Of a stretch of DNA of 64,000 bases, positions 8,500 through 15,842 are shown piece after piece. The DNA lies in the NCBI GenBank assembly GCA_963848525.1, contig CAWKDZ010000001.1:310001-374000 (forward strand). The letters are read 5' to 3'. Made by a program: the position numbers and the translations under genes. The notes under the pieces were generated by a model. It had not been told where the DNA came from, searched no databases, and was given only the letters and a program-made list of their open reading frames with translations. The stretch comes from JACCTU01 sp963848525 (lineage in GTDB: Bacteria; Actinomycetota; Thermoleophilia; Gaiellales; Gaiellaceae). Every line of letters begins with the position of its first letter. Positions within the stretch are counted from its first letter, which is position 1.

Positions 8500-9840
8500 A
8501 TGAATCGAACCCGGGTCGTGATCGCCGGGGCCGCGGGGCGGGACTTCCACAACTTCAACGTCGTCTACCGCGGCCGGGACGACATCGAGGTCGTCGCGTT
8601 CACCGCGACGCAGATCCCGAACATCGACGGACGCGTCTACCCGCGTGAGCTCGCGGGCGAGGCGTACCCGGATGGGATCCCGATCTTGCCGGAGTCCGAG
8701 CTCGTCACGATCGTGCGCGAGCACGAGATCGACCAGGTCGTCTTCTCGTACTCGGACGTCACCCACCAGCACGTGATGCACGTCGGCTCTCGCGTGCTCG
8801 CCGCGGGCGCCGACTATCTGCTCCTCTCGCCGCGCGACACGATGTTGACCTCGGAGAAGCCGTGTGTCGCGATCTGCGCGGTCCGTACCGGCTCGGGCAA
8901 GAGCCAGACGACTCGCCGCGTCGCCGAGCTGCTGCGCGACTCGGGCAAGCGCGTTGCCGTCCTCCGCCACCCGATGCCGTACGGCGACCTCGCCGAGCAG
9001 GCCGTGCAGCGGTTCGAGCGCTACGAGGACCTCGAGGCCGCGGACGCGACGATCGAAGAGCGGGAGGAGTACGAGCCGCACCTGGCCGACGGGAACCTCG
9101 TCTTCGCCGGCATCGACTACGCGTCGATCCTCGAGCGCGCCGAGCAGGAGGCGGACGTGATCCTCTGGGACGGCGGCAACAACGACACGCCGTTCGTGCG
9201 CCCGGACGTCCACATCGTCGTCCTCGACCCGCACCGCCCCGGACACGAGCTGCTCTACCACCCGGGCGAGACGAACCTGCGCATGGCCGACGTCTGCGTC
9301 GTGAACAAGATCGACAGCGCCTCGCAGGAAGGCATCGACCTCGTGCTCAACTCGATCCACGAGCACACGACGAACGCGGAGGTCGTGCTCGCGGCCTCGC
9401 CGTTCCACGTCGAGGGCGACGCGAACGAGATCCGCGGGAAGCGCGTGCTCGCGATCGAGGACGGGCCGACCCTGACGCACGGCGAGATGAGCTACGGCGC
9501 CGCCGTGCTCGCCGCGAAACAGCACGGCGCGGCCGAGCTCGTCGATCCCCGCCCCTTTGCCGTCGGCTCGATCGCGAAGACGTTCGAGGAGTACCCGCAC
9601 GTCGGCCCGCTGCTCCCTGCGATGGGCTACGGCAACGGGCAGGTTGACGACCTGCGCGAGACGATCATTCGCTCGAACCCCGACCTTGTCCTGATCGGGA
9701 CGCCGATCGACCTTCGCCGGCTCGTCGACTTCGAGCGTCCCGCAATGCGTGTGACGTACCGCCTTCAGGAAGTGGGCGAACGCACGCTCGCGAACGTGCT
9801 CGCCGAGAAGGGGCTGCTCGAGCAGACAGCGCTCGTGTGA
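8500..9840 (+). CDS. Cyclic 2,3-diphosphoglycerate synthetase-like P-loop NTPase
   Basis: A 446-residue protein with an N-terminal Rossmann-like domain (RVVIAGAAGRDFHNFN, Rossmann glycine loop) and a central P-loop (ICAVRTGSGKSQTTR, ~residues 126-140) followed by DGGNNDTPF and VVNKID, as in the cDPGS family of GTPase-like enzymes. In thermophilic methanogens the enzyme makes cyclic 2,3-diphosphoglycerate. Bacterial homologues are widespread with no agreed role. Its stop overlaps the carbamate kinase start (GTGA), and an ornithine carbamoyltransferase lies 3.4 kb downstream, which links it to carbamoyl-phosphate chemistry by context. ATG 8500 is preceded by only a weak ribosome-binding site. 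Confidence 0.75.
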   Translation: MNRTRVVIAGAAGRDFHNFNVVYRGRDDIEVVAFTATQIPNIDGRVYPRELAGEAYPDGIPILPESELVTIVREHEIDQVVFSYSDVTHQHVMHVGSRVLAAGADYLLLSPRDTMLTSEKPCVAICAVRTGSGKSQTTRRVAELLRDSGKRVAVLRHPMPYGDLAEQAVQRFERYEDLEAADATIEEREEYEPHLADGNLVFAGIDYASILERAEQEADVILWDGGNNDTPFVRPDVHIVVLDPHRPGHELLYHPGETNLRMADVCVVNKIDSASQEGIDLVLNSIHEHTTNAEVVLAASPFHVEGDANEIRGKRVLAIEDGPTLTHGEMSYGAAVLAAKQHGAAELVDPRPFAVGSIAKTFEEYPHVGPLLPAMGYGNGQVDDLRETIIRSNPDLVLIGTPIDLRRLVDFERPAMRVTYRLQEVGERTLANVLAEKGLLEQTALV

Positions 9841-10745
9841 CCACGGTCGTCGCGCTCGGCGGCAACGCGCTCGTCCGCGAAGGCGAACGCGGCACGACTG
9901 CGGAGCAGCGCGCGAACCTGCGCACGCACGTCGGGGCCATGCGCCCGCTGCTCGAGGAGCCGCTCGTCCTCACCCACGGCAACGGGCCGCAGGTCGGGTC
10001 GGGTCTGCTGCGCTCGGAACGCGCGGCCGGCGAGGCCCCGCCCCTCCCACTCTGGGTCGCCGTCGCGCAGACGCAGGCGGAGATCGGCGCCCTCGTCTGC
10101 CTCGAGCTCGGCTCGGTGACCGCGAGGGCGGTCGCGTGCGTCGTCACCCACGTGCGCGTCGACGCGGACGACACGGCCTTCGCCGAGCCGACCAAGCCGA
10201 TCGGGCCGTTCTATCCCCGTGAGCAGGCCGAGCGGCTCGAGTCGGAGCGCGGCTGGCGGCTCGCCGAGGATGCGGGTCGCGGCTGGCGGCGAGTCGTCCC
10301 GTCGCCGGCGCCGACCGGGATCGTCGAGCTCGAGGCGATTCGCCACCTGCTCGACGCGGGCACGATCGCGGTCGCCTGCGGCGGCGGCGGGATCCCGGTC
10401 GTCGCTCGCGGCGAGCGGCTGGACGGCGTCGACGCCGTGGTCGACAAGGATCTCAGCTCGGCACTGCTGGCCCGCGAGCTCGGTGCCGGCCGCCTGGTCG
10501 TGCTCACCGACGTCCCCGCCCTCTACCGCGGCTTCCGCACACGAAGCCAGACAGAGCTGCGCTCGCTGACCCCCGACGAGGCCGACGCGCTCGCGCCCGA
10601 GCTGCCGGAGGGCTCGATGAGGCCGAAGGTCGAGGCCTGCGCGGCGTTCGTGCGCGCGACGGGAGGCGAGGCGCTGATCACCTCGGCCGGCGAGCTCGAG
10701 CGCGCCCTGAACGGGGAATCCGGTACTCGTATAGCCCGCGAATGA
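9837..10745 (+). CDS. arcC: Carbamate kinase
   Basis: A 302-residue amino-acid-kinase-family enzyme interconverting carbamoyl phosphate + ADP and carbamate + ATP. Diagnostic segments are VVALGGNALV at the N-terminus, LTHGNGPQVG, KPIGPFY, ACGGGGIPV, DAVVDKDLSSALLA and the C-terminal GSMRPKVEAC. GTG start overlaps the upstream stop by four bases, and the next gene overlaps its own stop in the same way, so it is inside an operon. There is no arginine deiminase here, so an ADI pathway is not supported locally. Carbamoyl phosphate could be used with the OTC at 13236. Confidence 0.9.
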   Translation: MTTVVALGGNALVREGERGTTAEQRANLRTHVGAMRPLLEEPLVLTHGNGPQVGSGLLRSERAAGEAPPLPLWVAVAQTQAEIGALVCLELGSVTARAVACVVTHVRVDADDTAFAEPTKPIGPFYPREQAERLESERGWRLAEDAGRGWRRVVPSPAPTGIVELEAIRHLLDAGTIAVACGGGGIPVVARGERLDGVDAVVDKDLSSALLARELGAGRLVVLTDVPALYRGFRTRSQTELRSLTPDEADALAPELPEGSMRPKVEACAAFVRATGGEALITSAGELERALNGESGTRIARE

Positions 10746-11197
10746 GAGGAATGCGCCTGCTGATCGCGCTCGCCGCCGTGGCCGTTCTCGCCGTCGCCTT
10801 CGTGCTCGTGCGTCCGGACGACGACGACGGTGAGGCCGCCGCGACCACGACCACGCCAACGGTGACGGCGCCGCCGACGGCCGAGCCCGGGCCGACGACG
10901 ACCGCCGAGACGCCCACCGAGACGCAGCCCGCGGTCACGCGCATCGTCGTGCGGGTGCGCGGCGGCCGCCCCCTCGACGGGATCGCTCGCGCCACCGCAA
11001 ACGAAGGCGAGCGCGTGGTCGTCACCGTCGGCTCCGACGTCTCCGACCACGTCCACGTGCACGGCTACGACCTGTTTGCGGACGTCGGCCCGGGACAGCC
11101 GGCGCGAATCTCGTTCAGAGCCAACCTCACGGGCCGGTTCGAGATCGAGCTCGAGGATCGCGGGCGCCAGATCGCGCAGCTGACGGTCGTGCCGTGA
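10742..11197 (+). CDS. Membrane-anchored cupredoxin-like protein
   Basis: A 151-residue protein: N-terminal signal anchor (~5-23, LLIALAAVAVLAVAFVLV), an acidic then Thr/Pro-rich linker (~25-62), and a C-terminal cupredoxin-like beta domain (~65-151) with DHVHVHGYDLFADVGPG. The His-rich loop could bind copper, but the classical C-terminal Cys/Met ligands are not visible. Starts by ATGA overlap with arcC, and its stop overlaps the next membrane protein. Likely extracytoplasmic; partner of the following polytopic protein. Confidence 0.7.
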   Translation: MRGMRLLIALAAVAVLAVAFVLVRPDDDDGEAAATTTTPTVTAPPTAEPGPTTTAETPTETQPAVTRIVVRVRGGRPLDGIARATANEGERVVVTVGSDVSDHVHVHGYDLFADVGPGQPARISFRANLTGRFEIELEDRGRQIAQLTVVP

Positions 11198-12513
11198 GCT
11201 TGCTCCCGCTCGCCCACGGCGTCGGCGGCGTCACCGACCCGCCGATCCCGCTCTGGCTCGCCTACTACGGCGGCGCCGCCGTGCTCGTGCTCTCGTTCGC
11301 GGCGCTCGGCATCCTCTGGAAGACGCCTCGACTGGAGGGCGACCGGCGACGCGGGCTCTTCCGCCTGCCGTCCGGGCTGCTGCGGGTCCTGGTCGGCGCG
11401 CTCGGGTTCGGTCTCTTCGTCGTCGTCTTCATCGCGGCGCTCGTCGGCGAGCGGTCGGCGGGGACGAACATCGCGCCCACGTTCGTCTGGATCGTGTTCT
11501 GGGTCGGCCTGGTGCCGCTGTGCGTCCTGTTCGGCAACGTCTGGGCCTGGCTGAACCCGTGGCGCGCCGCGGCGGACTTCGTCGCGTGGACGTGGTCGCG
11601 CGCCCGACTCGACTGGGACGCGCCGTTCGCCTACCCGAAGGCACTCGGTCGCTGGCCCGCGGCGTTTCTCCTGCTCGCCTTCGCTGCGCTCGAGCTTGCC
11701 TACTCGGATCCTCAGGACCCGCGCATCCTCGCGCTCGCGATCGCGCTCTACAGCTGGATCACGTGGGTCGGGATCGCGGCGTTCGGCCGCGACGCCTGGC
11801 TCAACGGGGGCGAGATGTTCACGGTCTACTTCGGCTTCCTCGCCAGGCTGGCGCCGTTCCGGCTGCGCGAGGGCCGGCTGACGCTGCGCAACCCGCTGCA
11901 ACGCGTCGCACGTGAGGACGAGCCGACGGGAACCGTCGCCTTCGTCGCGGTCATGCTCGGTTCCGTCGCCTTCGACGGGTTCGGCCGGACGAGCTACTGG
12001 CAGGACCTCCTCTTCGAGATCGAGAGCGAGGCGGGAGCGTTCGCGTTCAACGTCCTCGGGCTCGTTCTCGCCGTCGTCGTCGTCGCCGCGGCCTTTGTGC
12101 TCGCGATCGAGCTGGCGCGCCGCATCGGCGGCCGCCACGGGCGCCTCGAGCGGGACTTCGCCGGGACGCTGATCCCGATCGCGCTCGCGTACGTGGTCGC
12201 TCACTACGCGACGCTCCTGATCGTCGGCGGCCAGCTCGCGATCCCGCTCGCGTCCGACCCGCTCGGCTTCGGCTGGGACCTGTTCGGGACGCTCGACTAC
12301 CGGATCAACGTCCAGCCGCTGAGCGCCGACCAGATCTGGTACGTGCAGACGGGCGCGCTGATCGCGGGGCACGTGATCGGGCTCGTGCTCGCCCACGACA
12401 AGGCGCTGGCGGTCTTCGGCACGACGCGCGACGCGCTGCGCACGCAGTATCCGCTGCTGGGGCTGATGATCCTCTACACGACCGGCGGGTTGTGGCTGCT
12501 CTCCAGGGCCTGA
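11194..12513 (+). CDS. Polytopic membrane protein (family often named 'fenitrothion hydrolase')
   Basis: A 439-residue protein with about 10 hydrophobic helices, starting LLPLAHGVGGVTDPPIPLWLAYYGG. The His-Gly motif near the start and the conserved loops (NVWAWLNPWRA, SVAFDGFGRTSYW, QTGALIAGHVIGLVLAHD) belong to a family that databases often label fenitrothion hydrolase. That name comes from a single claimed activity and is unlikely to describe the physiological role. Adjacency to a cupredoxin suggests metal or redox traffic at the membrane (inference). GTG start overlaps the cupredoxin stop by four bases. Confidence 0.65.
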   Translation: MSLLPLAHGVGGVTDPPIPLWLAYYGGAAVLVLSFAALGILWKTPRLEGDRRRGLFRLPSGLLRVLVGALGFGLFVVVFIAALVGERSAGTNIAPTFVWIVFWVGLVPLCVLFGNVWAWLNPWRAAADFVAWTWSRARLDWDAPFAYPKALGRWPAAFLLLAFAALELAYSDPQDPRILALAIALYSWITWVGIAAFGRDAWLNGGEMFTVYFGFLARLAPFRLREGRLTLRNPLQRVAREDEPTGTVAFVAVMLGSVAFDGFGRTSYWQDLLFEIESEAGAFAFNVLGLVLAVVVVAAAFVLAIELARRIGGRHGRLERDFAGTLIPIALAYVVAHYATLLIVGGQLAIPLASDPLGFGWDLFGTLDYRINVQPLSADQIWYVQTGALIAGHVIGLVLAHDKALAVFGTTRDALRTQYPLLGLMILYTTGGLWLLSRA

Positions 12514-12635
12514 CGCTCGCGCACGGCGGCACGGCCGGGCTGATCGTCGAGCTCTCGGCGCTCGTCGCGCTCGGCGCGCTCTTGGTCTGGGCCGCGATCC
12601 GCAGCCGGCGGGACCACGAAGAAGGCGACCACTAG
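12492..12635 (+). CDS. 47-residue single-span membrane protein
   Basis: GTG 12492 to TAG 12635, overlapping the end of the preceding gene by 22 bases in another frame. After LTLAHGGTAGL comes one hydrophobic helix (LIVELSALVALGALLVWAAI), then a charged tail (RSRRDHEEGDH). The HGG near the start echoes the N-terminus of the preceding membrane protein. Its stop codon lies in the loop of a terminator hairpin. Real by position, hydrophobic character and coupling; function unknown. Confidence 0.6.
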   Translation: MAALQGLTLAHGGTAGLIVELSALVALGALLVWAAIRSRRDHEEGDH

Positions 12636-12646
12636 GGTCGCCTTCT
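12620..12646. terminator. Bidirectional terminator hairpin
   Basis: AGAAGGCGACC (12620-12630) pairs perfectly with GGTCGCCTTCT (12636-12646) around the five-base loop ACTAG, which contains the upstream gene's stop codon. It separates the rightward GTPase-arcC operon from the convergent hsp20 gene. Confidence 0.75.
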
Positions 12647-12667
12647 CCACTCCGCCGAGGAGCGCGC

Positions 12668-13141
12668 CTACTTCTCCTCGGACGTCCCTTCGATGGTCGC
12701 CTGCGTACCGCTACCCACCTGGATGCGGCGAGGCTTCGGCTGCTCCGGCTTGCGCACGTGGACCTCGAGCACGCCGTTCCGGTACTCGGCGTTGATCGAA
12801 TCCTCGGACACGCCCTGCGGCAGGCCGATCGATCGGCTGAAGCTGCCGAAGCGGCGCTCGAAGCGGTAGAAGCGGTCGTTCTCGACCTTCTGCTCCCGCT
12901 TCCGCTCGGCGCTCACGGTCAGGCCGCCGTCCTCGAACTCGACCTCGATCTCGTTCTCGGCGATCCCCGGCAGGTCGAACGCGTAGACGAGCTCGTGCTC
13001 CGTCTCCCAGACGTCGACGGCGGGGACCCAGCTCTGCGTCGAGCGACCGTTGCCCTCGAGCAGGCCGTTCATCAGCCGGCTCACCTCGCTCTGCATCGTC
13101 GCGAGCTCACGCAGGGGTTCCCAACGAACGACTGTGGCCAT
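12668..13141 (-). CDS. Hsp20 / alpha-crystallin small heat-shock protein
   Basis: A 157-residue ATP-independent chaperone. The alpha-crystallin domain spans ~35-135 with VPAVDVWETEHELVYAFDLPG, GGLTVSAERK and the C-terminal strand RNGVLEVHVRKPE, and the C-terminal tail has the basic RRIQV anchoring motif in place of IxI. ATG 13141 was chosen over TTG 13147 because AAGGAG (13148-13153, reverse) sits six bases upstream of it. Transcribed from the promoter at 13178-13206, divergent from argF. Confidence 0.9.
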   Translation of the reverse strand: MATVVRWEPLRELATMQSEVSRLMNGLLEGNGRSTQSWVPAVDVWETEHELVYAFDLPGIAENEIEVEFEDGGLTVSAERKREQKVENDRFYRFERRFGSFSRSIGLPQGVSEDSINAEYRNGVLEVHVRKPEQPKPRRIQVGSGTQATIEGTSEEK

Positions 13142-13177
13142 CTCCAACTCCTTCGAGACGATTGTGCTTACGTCGCC

Positions 13178-13207
13178 AGAATAAAACCTTAGTGTCTCGT
13201 TGTCAAG
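13178..13207 (-). promoter_or_regulatory. hsp20 promoter with HAIR-like inverted repeat
   Basis: On the minus strand: -35 TTGACA (13201-13206), 17-base spacer, -10 TATTCT (13178-13183). Overlapping it is CTTGACA-N7-ACTAAGG (13187-13207), five of seven matches in each arm to the HspR-associated repeat CTTGAGT-N7-ACTCAAG. Binding here would occlude the -35 box. The promoter is clear; the operator assignment is tentative. Confidence 0.55.
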
Positions 13208-13235
13208 TGACTGCTGGGGCTAGGATCCTCGGCAC

Positions 13236-14180
13236 GTGGTGGCCGTCTCCGACGACCTGAAGGGCCGGGACTTCACCAAGGTCGCCGACTGGAGCCGCGA
13301 CGAGCTGCTCCGGCTGCTCGAGCTGGCCGACGAGCTCAAGCGGGCCCAGGCCGCCGGCGAGGAGCACCGACTACTCCCGGGACGAACGCTCGGGATGATC
13401 TTCCAGAAGCCGTCGACCCGGACCCGCGTCTCCTTCGAGGTCGGGATCTGGCAGCTCGGCGGGCTCGGGCTCTACCTCTCGGCCTCGGACCTCCAGCTCG
13501 GCCGGGGCGAGACGGTCAAGGACACGGCGCTCGTGCTGTCGCGCTACCTCGACGCGATCATGATCCGGACGTACGAGCAGGCCGACGTCGAGGAGCTCGC
13601 CCGGAACGCCTCGATCCCGGTCCTCAACGGCCTGACCGACAGCACGCACCCGTGCCAGGCGCTCGCGGATGTGATGACGATCCGCGAGCGGCTCGGGCGG
13701 CTCGAGGGTGTTCGGCTCACCTATCTGGGGGACGGCAACAACGTGTGCGCGTCGCTGATGGTCGCCGCCGCAAAGCTCGGGATGCACTTCACCGCCGCCG
13801 TGCCGCCCGGCTACGAGCCAGACGAGTTCGCCCTCGACTCCGCGAGGACTGCGGCCGAGGAGACGGGTGCGGCGGTGCAGGTCACGCACGACCCCCGCGA
13901 GGCGAGCGAAGGCGCCGAGGTCCTCTACACCGACGTCTGGACGAGCATGGGCCAGGAGGAGGAACGCGACCGCCGCATCCGGGACCTCACCGGATTCGGG
14001 ATCCGCGACGAACTGCTCGCCCTGGCCGAGGACGACGCGATCGTGCTCCACTGCCTCCCGGCCCACTACGGCGAGGAGATCACCGAGGAGATCGCGTACG
14101 GGCCGAAGTCGGCGCTCTGGGACGAGGCCGAGAATCGCCTGCACACCCAGAAGGCGCTGATGGCCCTCGTCATTAAGTGA
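13236..14180 (+). CDS. argF: Ornithine carbamoyltransferase
   Basis: A 314-residue enzyme converting ornithine + carbamoyl phosphate to citrulline. Carbamoyl-phosphate loop PSTRTRVSFE (~60), DTALVLSRYLDAIMIR, ornithine-side HPCQALADVMTI (~150) and the HCLPAHYGEEI loop with its Cys (~276-286) are intact. GTG start at 13236. No other arginine genes are adjacent; carbamate kinase lies 2.5 kb to the left beyond a terminator and hsp20. Catabolic versus biosynthetic direction is not resolved by sequence. Confidence 0.92.
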   Translation: MVAVSDDLKGRDFTKVADWSRDELLRLLELADELKRAQAAGEEHRLLPGRTLGMIFQKPSTRTRVSFEVGIWQLGGLGLYLSASDLQLGRGETVKDTALVLSRYLDAIMIRTYEQADVEELARNASIPVLNGLTDSTHPCQALADVMTIRERLGRLEGVRLTYLGDGNNVCASLMVAAAKLGMHFTAAVPPGYEPDEFALDSARTAAEETGAAVQVTHDPREASEGAEVLYTDVWTSMGQEEERDRRIRDLTGFGIRDELLALAEDDAIVLHCLPAHYGEEITEEIAYGPKSALWDEAENRLHTQKALMALVIK

Positions 14181-14343
14181 GCCCGTCCCGGCACGAGCCG
14201 CAGAGTCCCCGGGCCGCGCTGGGCGGCGCGATGCGGCGTCCTCAGTCGCGCCCGTATCACTACGGATACGAGCGCTCCCTGCGTCCTTGCCTCGCACCAC
14301 CCAGCGCACCCCGTGGACGAGCACTCGCACCGGAACGGGCTCG

Positions 14344-14646
14344 TTGAACTTCCAGGACCACGTCCGCCACGCGCTTGACGCGCTCCCGCCCGAGATCGCG
14401 CGCAAGCTCGAGAACGTCGCCGTCGTGGTCGAGGACGAGCACCCGGAGGAGCCCGACATCTACGGCTTCTTCGAGGGCGGCGGCGACTACCTGCCCGACC
14501 GGATCGCGATCTACCGGCTGCCGCTCGAGGCGGACTTCCCCGACCCTGACGAGCTCGAGCACGAGATCCGGGTGACCGTGCTCCACGAGCTCGGCCACTA
14601 CTTCGGCCTGGACGAGGACCGGCTCGGCGAGCTGGGGTACGAGTGA
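14344..14646 (+). CDS. Minimal zincin-type metallopeptidase-family protein
   Basis: A ~100-residue protein with ALDALPPEIARKLENVAVVVEDE followed near the end by VTVLHELGHYFGLDEDRL, an HExxHxxGxxE-like zinc site. It belongs to the short actinobacterial metallopeptidase family of the ~110-130-residue type. TTG 14344 (MNFQDHVRHAL) is preferred over TTG 14287 because the extra 19 residues are Thr/Arg-rich and unlike the family. Start uncertain. Cytoplasmic, no signal peptide. Coupled by GTGA to the micro-membrane ORF downstream. Confidence 0.75.
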   Translation: MNFQDHVRHALDALPPEIARKLENVAVVVEDEHPEEPDIYGFFEGGGDYLPDRIAIYRLPLEADFPDPDELEHEIRVTVLHELGHYFGLDEDRLGELGYE

Positions 14647-14735
14647 GCGACACCGCCCTCACGGTGGTCGCGGTGGTCGCCGGCCTGGTCGGCGCCGCCG
14701 TCGTCGCCTGGTACCTCTTCGGCCCTCGCGGGTAA
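14643..14735 (+). CDS. 30-residue transmembrane micro-protein
   Basis: GTG 14643 overlaps the metallopeptidase stop (GTGA), and the frame ends at TAA 14735. The sequence is SDTALTVVAVVAGLVGAAVV followed by AWYLFGPRG, a single membrane helix with a short basic end. Supported by coupling and hydrophobic character only; function unknown. Confidence 0.5.
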   Translation: MSDTALTVVAVVAGLVGAAVVAWYLFGPRG

Positions 14736-14770
14736 GGAATGCGGTGGCCGCGACACTCGTTTTTCCAGGT

Positions 14771-15010
14771 ATGACGCAGCAGGAGATCCACACCGAGATC
14801 GAGCGCGCCAGCGAGCGTCGCTCCGAGCTCTACCGCCTGCTCTCGCAGGGGCACGACCCCGCGACCGCGGCCGAGCTCAAGCAGCTCAATACGCGTCTCG
14901 AACAGCTCTGGAACGAGCACCGCGCCTTCCGCGCCCGCCTTCGCTTCGGCGACCCCGCCTCGATCGTCAAGCGGGCCCGCCTCGAAGAGCGGCTGGAGCG
15001 CGCGGCCTAA
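14771..15010 (+). CDS. Small helical coiled-coil protein (DUF2630-like)
   Basis: 79 residues from ATG 14771 (MTQQEIHTEIERASERR), highly charged and helical, with LKQLNTRLEQLWNEHRAFRA resembling the W-containing second helix of short DUF2630-type proteins. An in-frame GTG at 14744 would add nine residues but has no better ribosome site. Cytoplasmic; function unknown. Lies 47 bp before tRNA-Ala. Confidence 0.65.
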   Translation: MTQQEIHTEIERASERRSELYRLLSQGHDPATAAELKQLNTRLEQLWNEHRAFRARLRFGDPASIVKRARLEERLERAA

Positions 15011-15056
15011 CCCACGATCTGAACCGCCCCGGGCGGGGGCTACACTGACTCCGCTC

Positions 15057-15129
15057 GGGGCGTTAGCTCAGCTGGGAGAGCGCCGCCTTTGCAAGGCGGA
15101 GGTCGCCGGTTCGATCCCGGCACGCTCCA
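15057..15129 (+). tRNA. tRNA-Ala (anticodon TGC)
   Basis: 73 nt cloverleaf: acceptor GGGGCGT/ACGCTCC with discriminator A at 15129, D-arm GCTCAGCTGGGAGAGC, anticodon stem GCCTT/AAGGC region with loop containing TGC, T-arm GCCGGTTCGATCCCGGC. CCA is not encoded. A TACACT at 15041-15046 could be its -10 box. Confidence 0.95.
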
Positions 15130-15372
15130 CTCGCCGGCGAAGTCCGGGCCGCTTCGCGGGCCATGATGACTTCACCGGCGTCTTGCGTCTCTCGGAAGCT
15201 GGGTGAACCGGCACCGGCAAAGCCGGCACCGGCGGCGCTGCCCCTACGCCTCCCAGCGCGAATTTCCACGTCCCCGAGTGGTTCCCGGACTAGCCGTTCG
15301 GCCATGTACGCGTTCTCAAAGCGCTGATAAACAGGGGCCGAGAGGGGTCCTACGAACTGCGGGAGGTATCAG
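15130..15372 (+). other. Gene-free 243 bp leader with nested hairpin
   Basis: Between tRNA-Ala and the secreted-protein gene. It contains CCGGC-AAA-GCCGG (within 15210-15235) nested in CTGGG/CCCAG arms (about 15199-15256). No known riboswitch core was recognised. It may be the 5' UTR of the downstream gene; the ribosome site GGGAGG (15360-15365) precedes TTG 15373. Confidence 0.35.
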
Positions 15373-15759
15373 TTGTTCCGGAAACGGTCCGGTCGCCTTG
15401 CGGCGGCCTTCTCTGCGGCGGTCGCGGTCTTCGCGCTCGCAGCGAGCCCGGCGCTCGCACACTTCTGTTCGAAGTCAGGCTGGAGCGAGTCCGCCCTGAC
15501 CCACGCGGCGGGCTCTCAGGCCTGGCTGACCAAGGCTGAGTGGATGGGCTTCCTGGCGGACATGGAGGCGGCCGGCGAGATCTGCCCGGCCGGCGCCGAC
15601 AACCTGGCCGCCCAGCTCGACTCGCGCCCGGCGGACACGCTCTTCAAGGGCCCTGGCCTGCTGGCCGGCGGAACGTTGAAGAACGGGAAGGGCAACACGC
15701 CCGAGCACTTCAAGTACCTCGACTTCGAGGCTGCGTTCTCCCTTTGCGGGGCGCCCTAA
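15373..15759 (+). CDS. Secreted protein of unknown function
   Basis: 128 residues with a Sec signal peptide (RKRSGRLAAAF..., AAVAVFALAASPALA, predicted cleavage before HFCSKSG, ~29/30). The mature ~99-residue part has three cysteines (Cys32, one in AGEICPAG and one at the C-terminus) that could form a disulfide, and the tail EHFKYLDFEAAFSLCGAP. TTG start is supported by GGGAGG seven bases upstream. Followed by a strong terminator. No family recognised. Confidence 0.7.
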   Translation: MFRKRSGRLAAAFSAAVAVFALAASPALAHFCSKSGWSESALTHAAGSQAWLTKAEWMGFLADMEAAGEICPAGADNLAAQLDSRPADTLFKGPGLLAGGTLKNGKGNTPEHFKYLDFEAAFSLCGAP

Positions 15760-15781
15760 GCCCGTCGTAAGCACGAGCAAG

Positions 15782-15815
15782 GCCGGCGGAGATCGCGATG
15801 GCGATCTCCGCCGGC
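15782..15815. terminator. Strong bidirectional terminator
   Basis: A perfect 15 bp stem (15782-15796 with 15801-15815) closed by the loop GATG, placed between convergent genes ending at 15759 and 15843. Confidence 0.85.
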
Positions 15816-15842
15816 TCTCTACCGGACCTGCAACGCGAGTGA

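Noticed and set aside
11194..12513. Literal function 'fenitrothion hydrolase'
   Set aside because: The label is inherited from a single pesticide-related claim; nothing in this sequence shows a hydrolase site.
15190..15260. c-di-AMP (ydaO) or cobalamin riboswitch
   Set aside because: GGGTGAACCGG resembles parts of both, but the conserved distal elements are absent.
15063..15305. Minus-strand 80-residue reading frame over tRNA-Ala ending ACRDRTGDLRLAKAAL
   Set aside because: This is the well-known false protein produced by translating the antisense of a tRNA gene; no ribosome site or domain.
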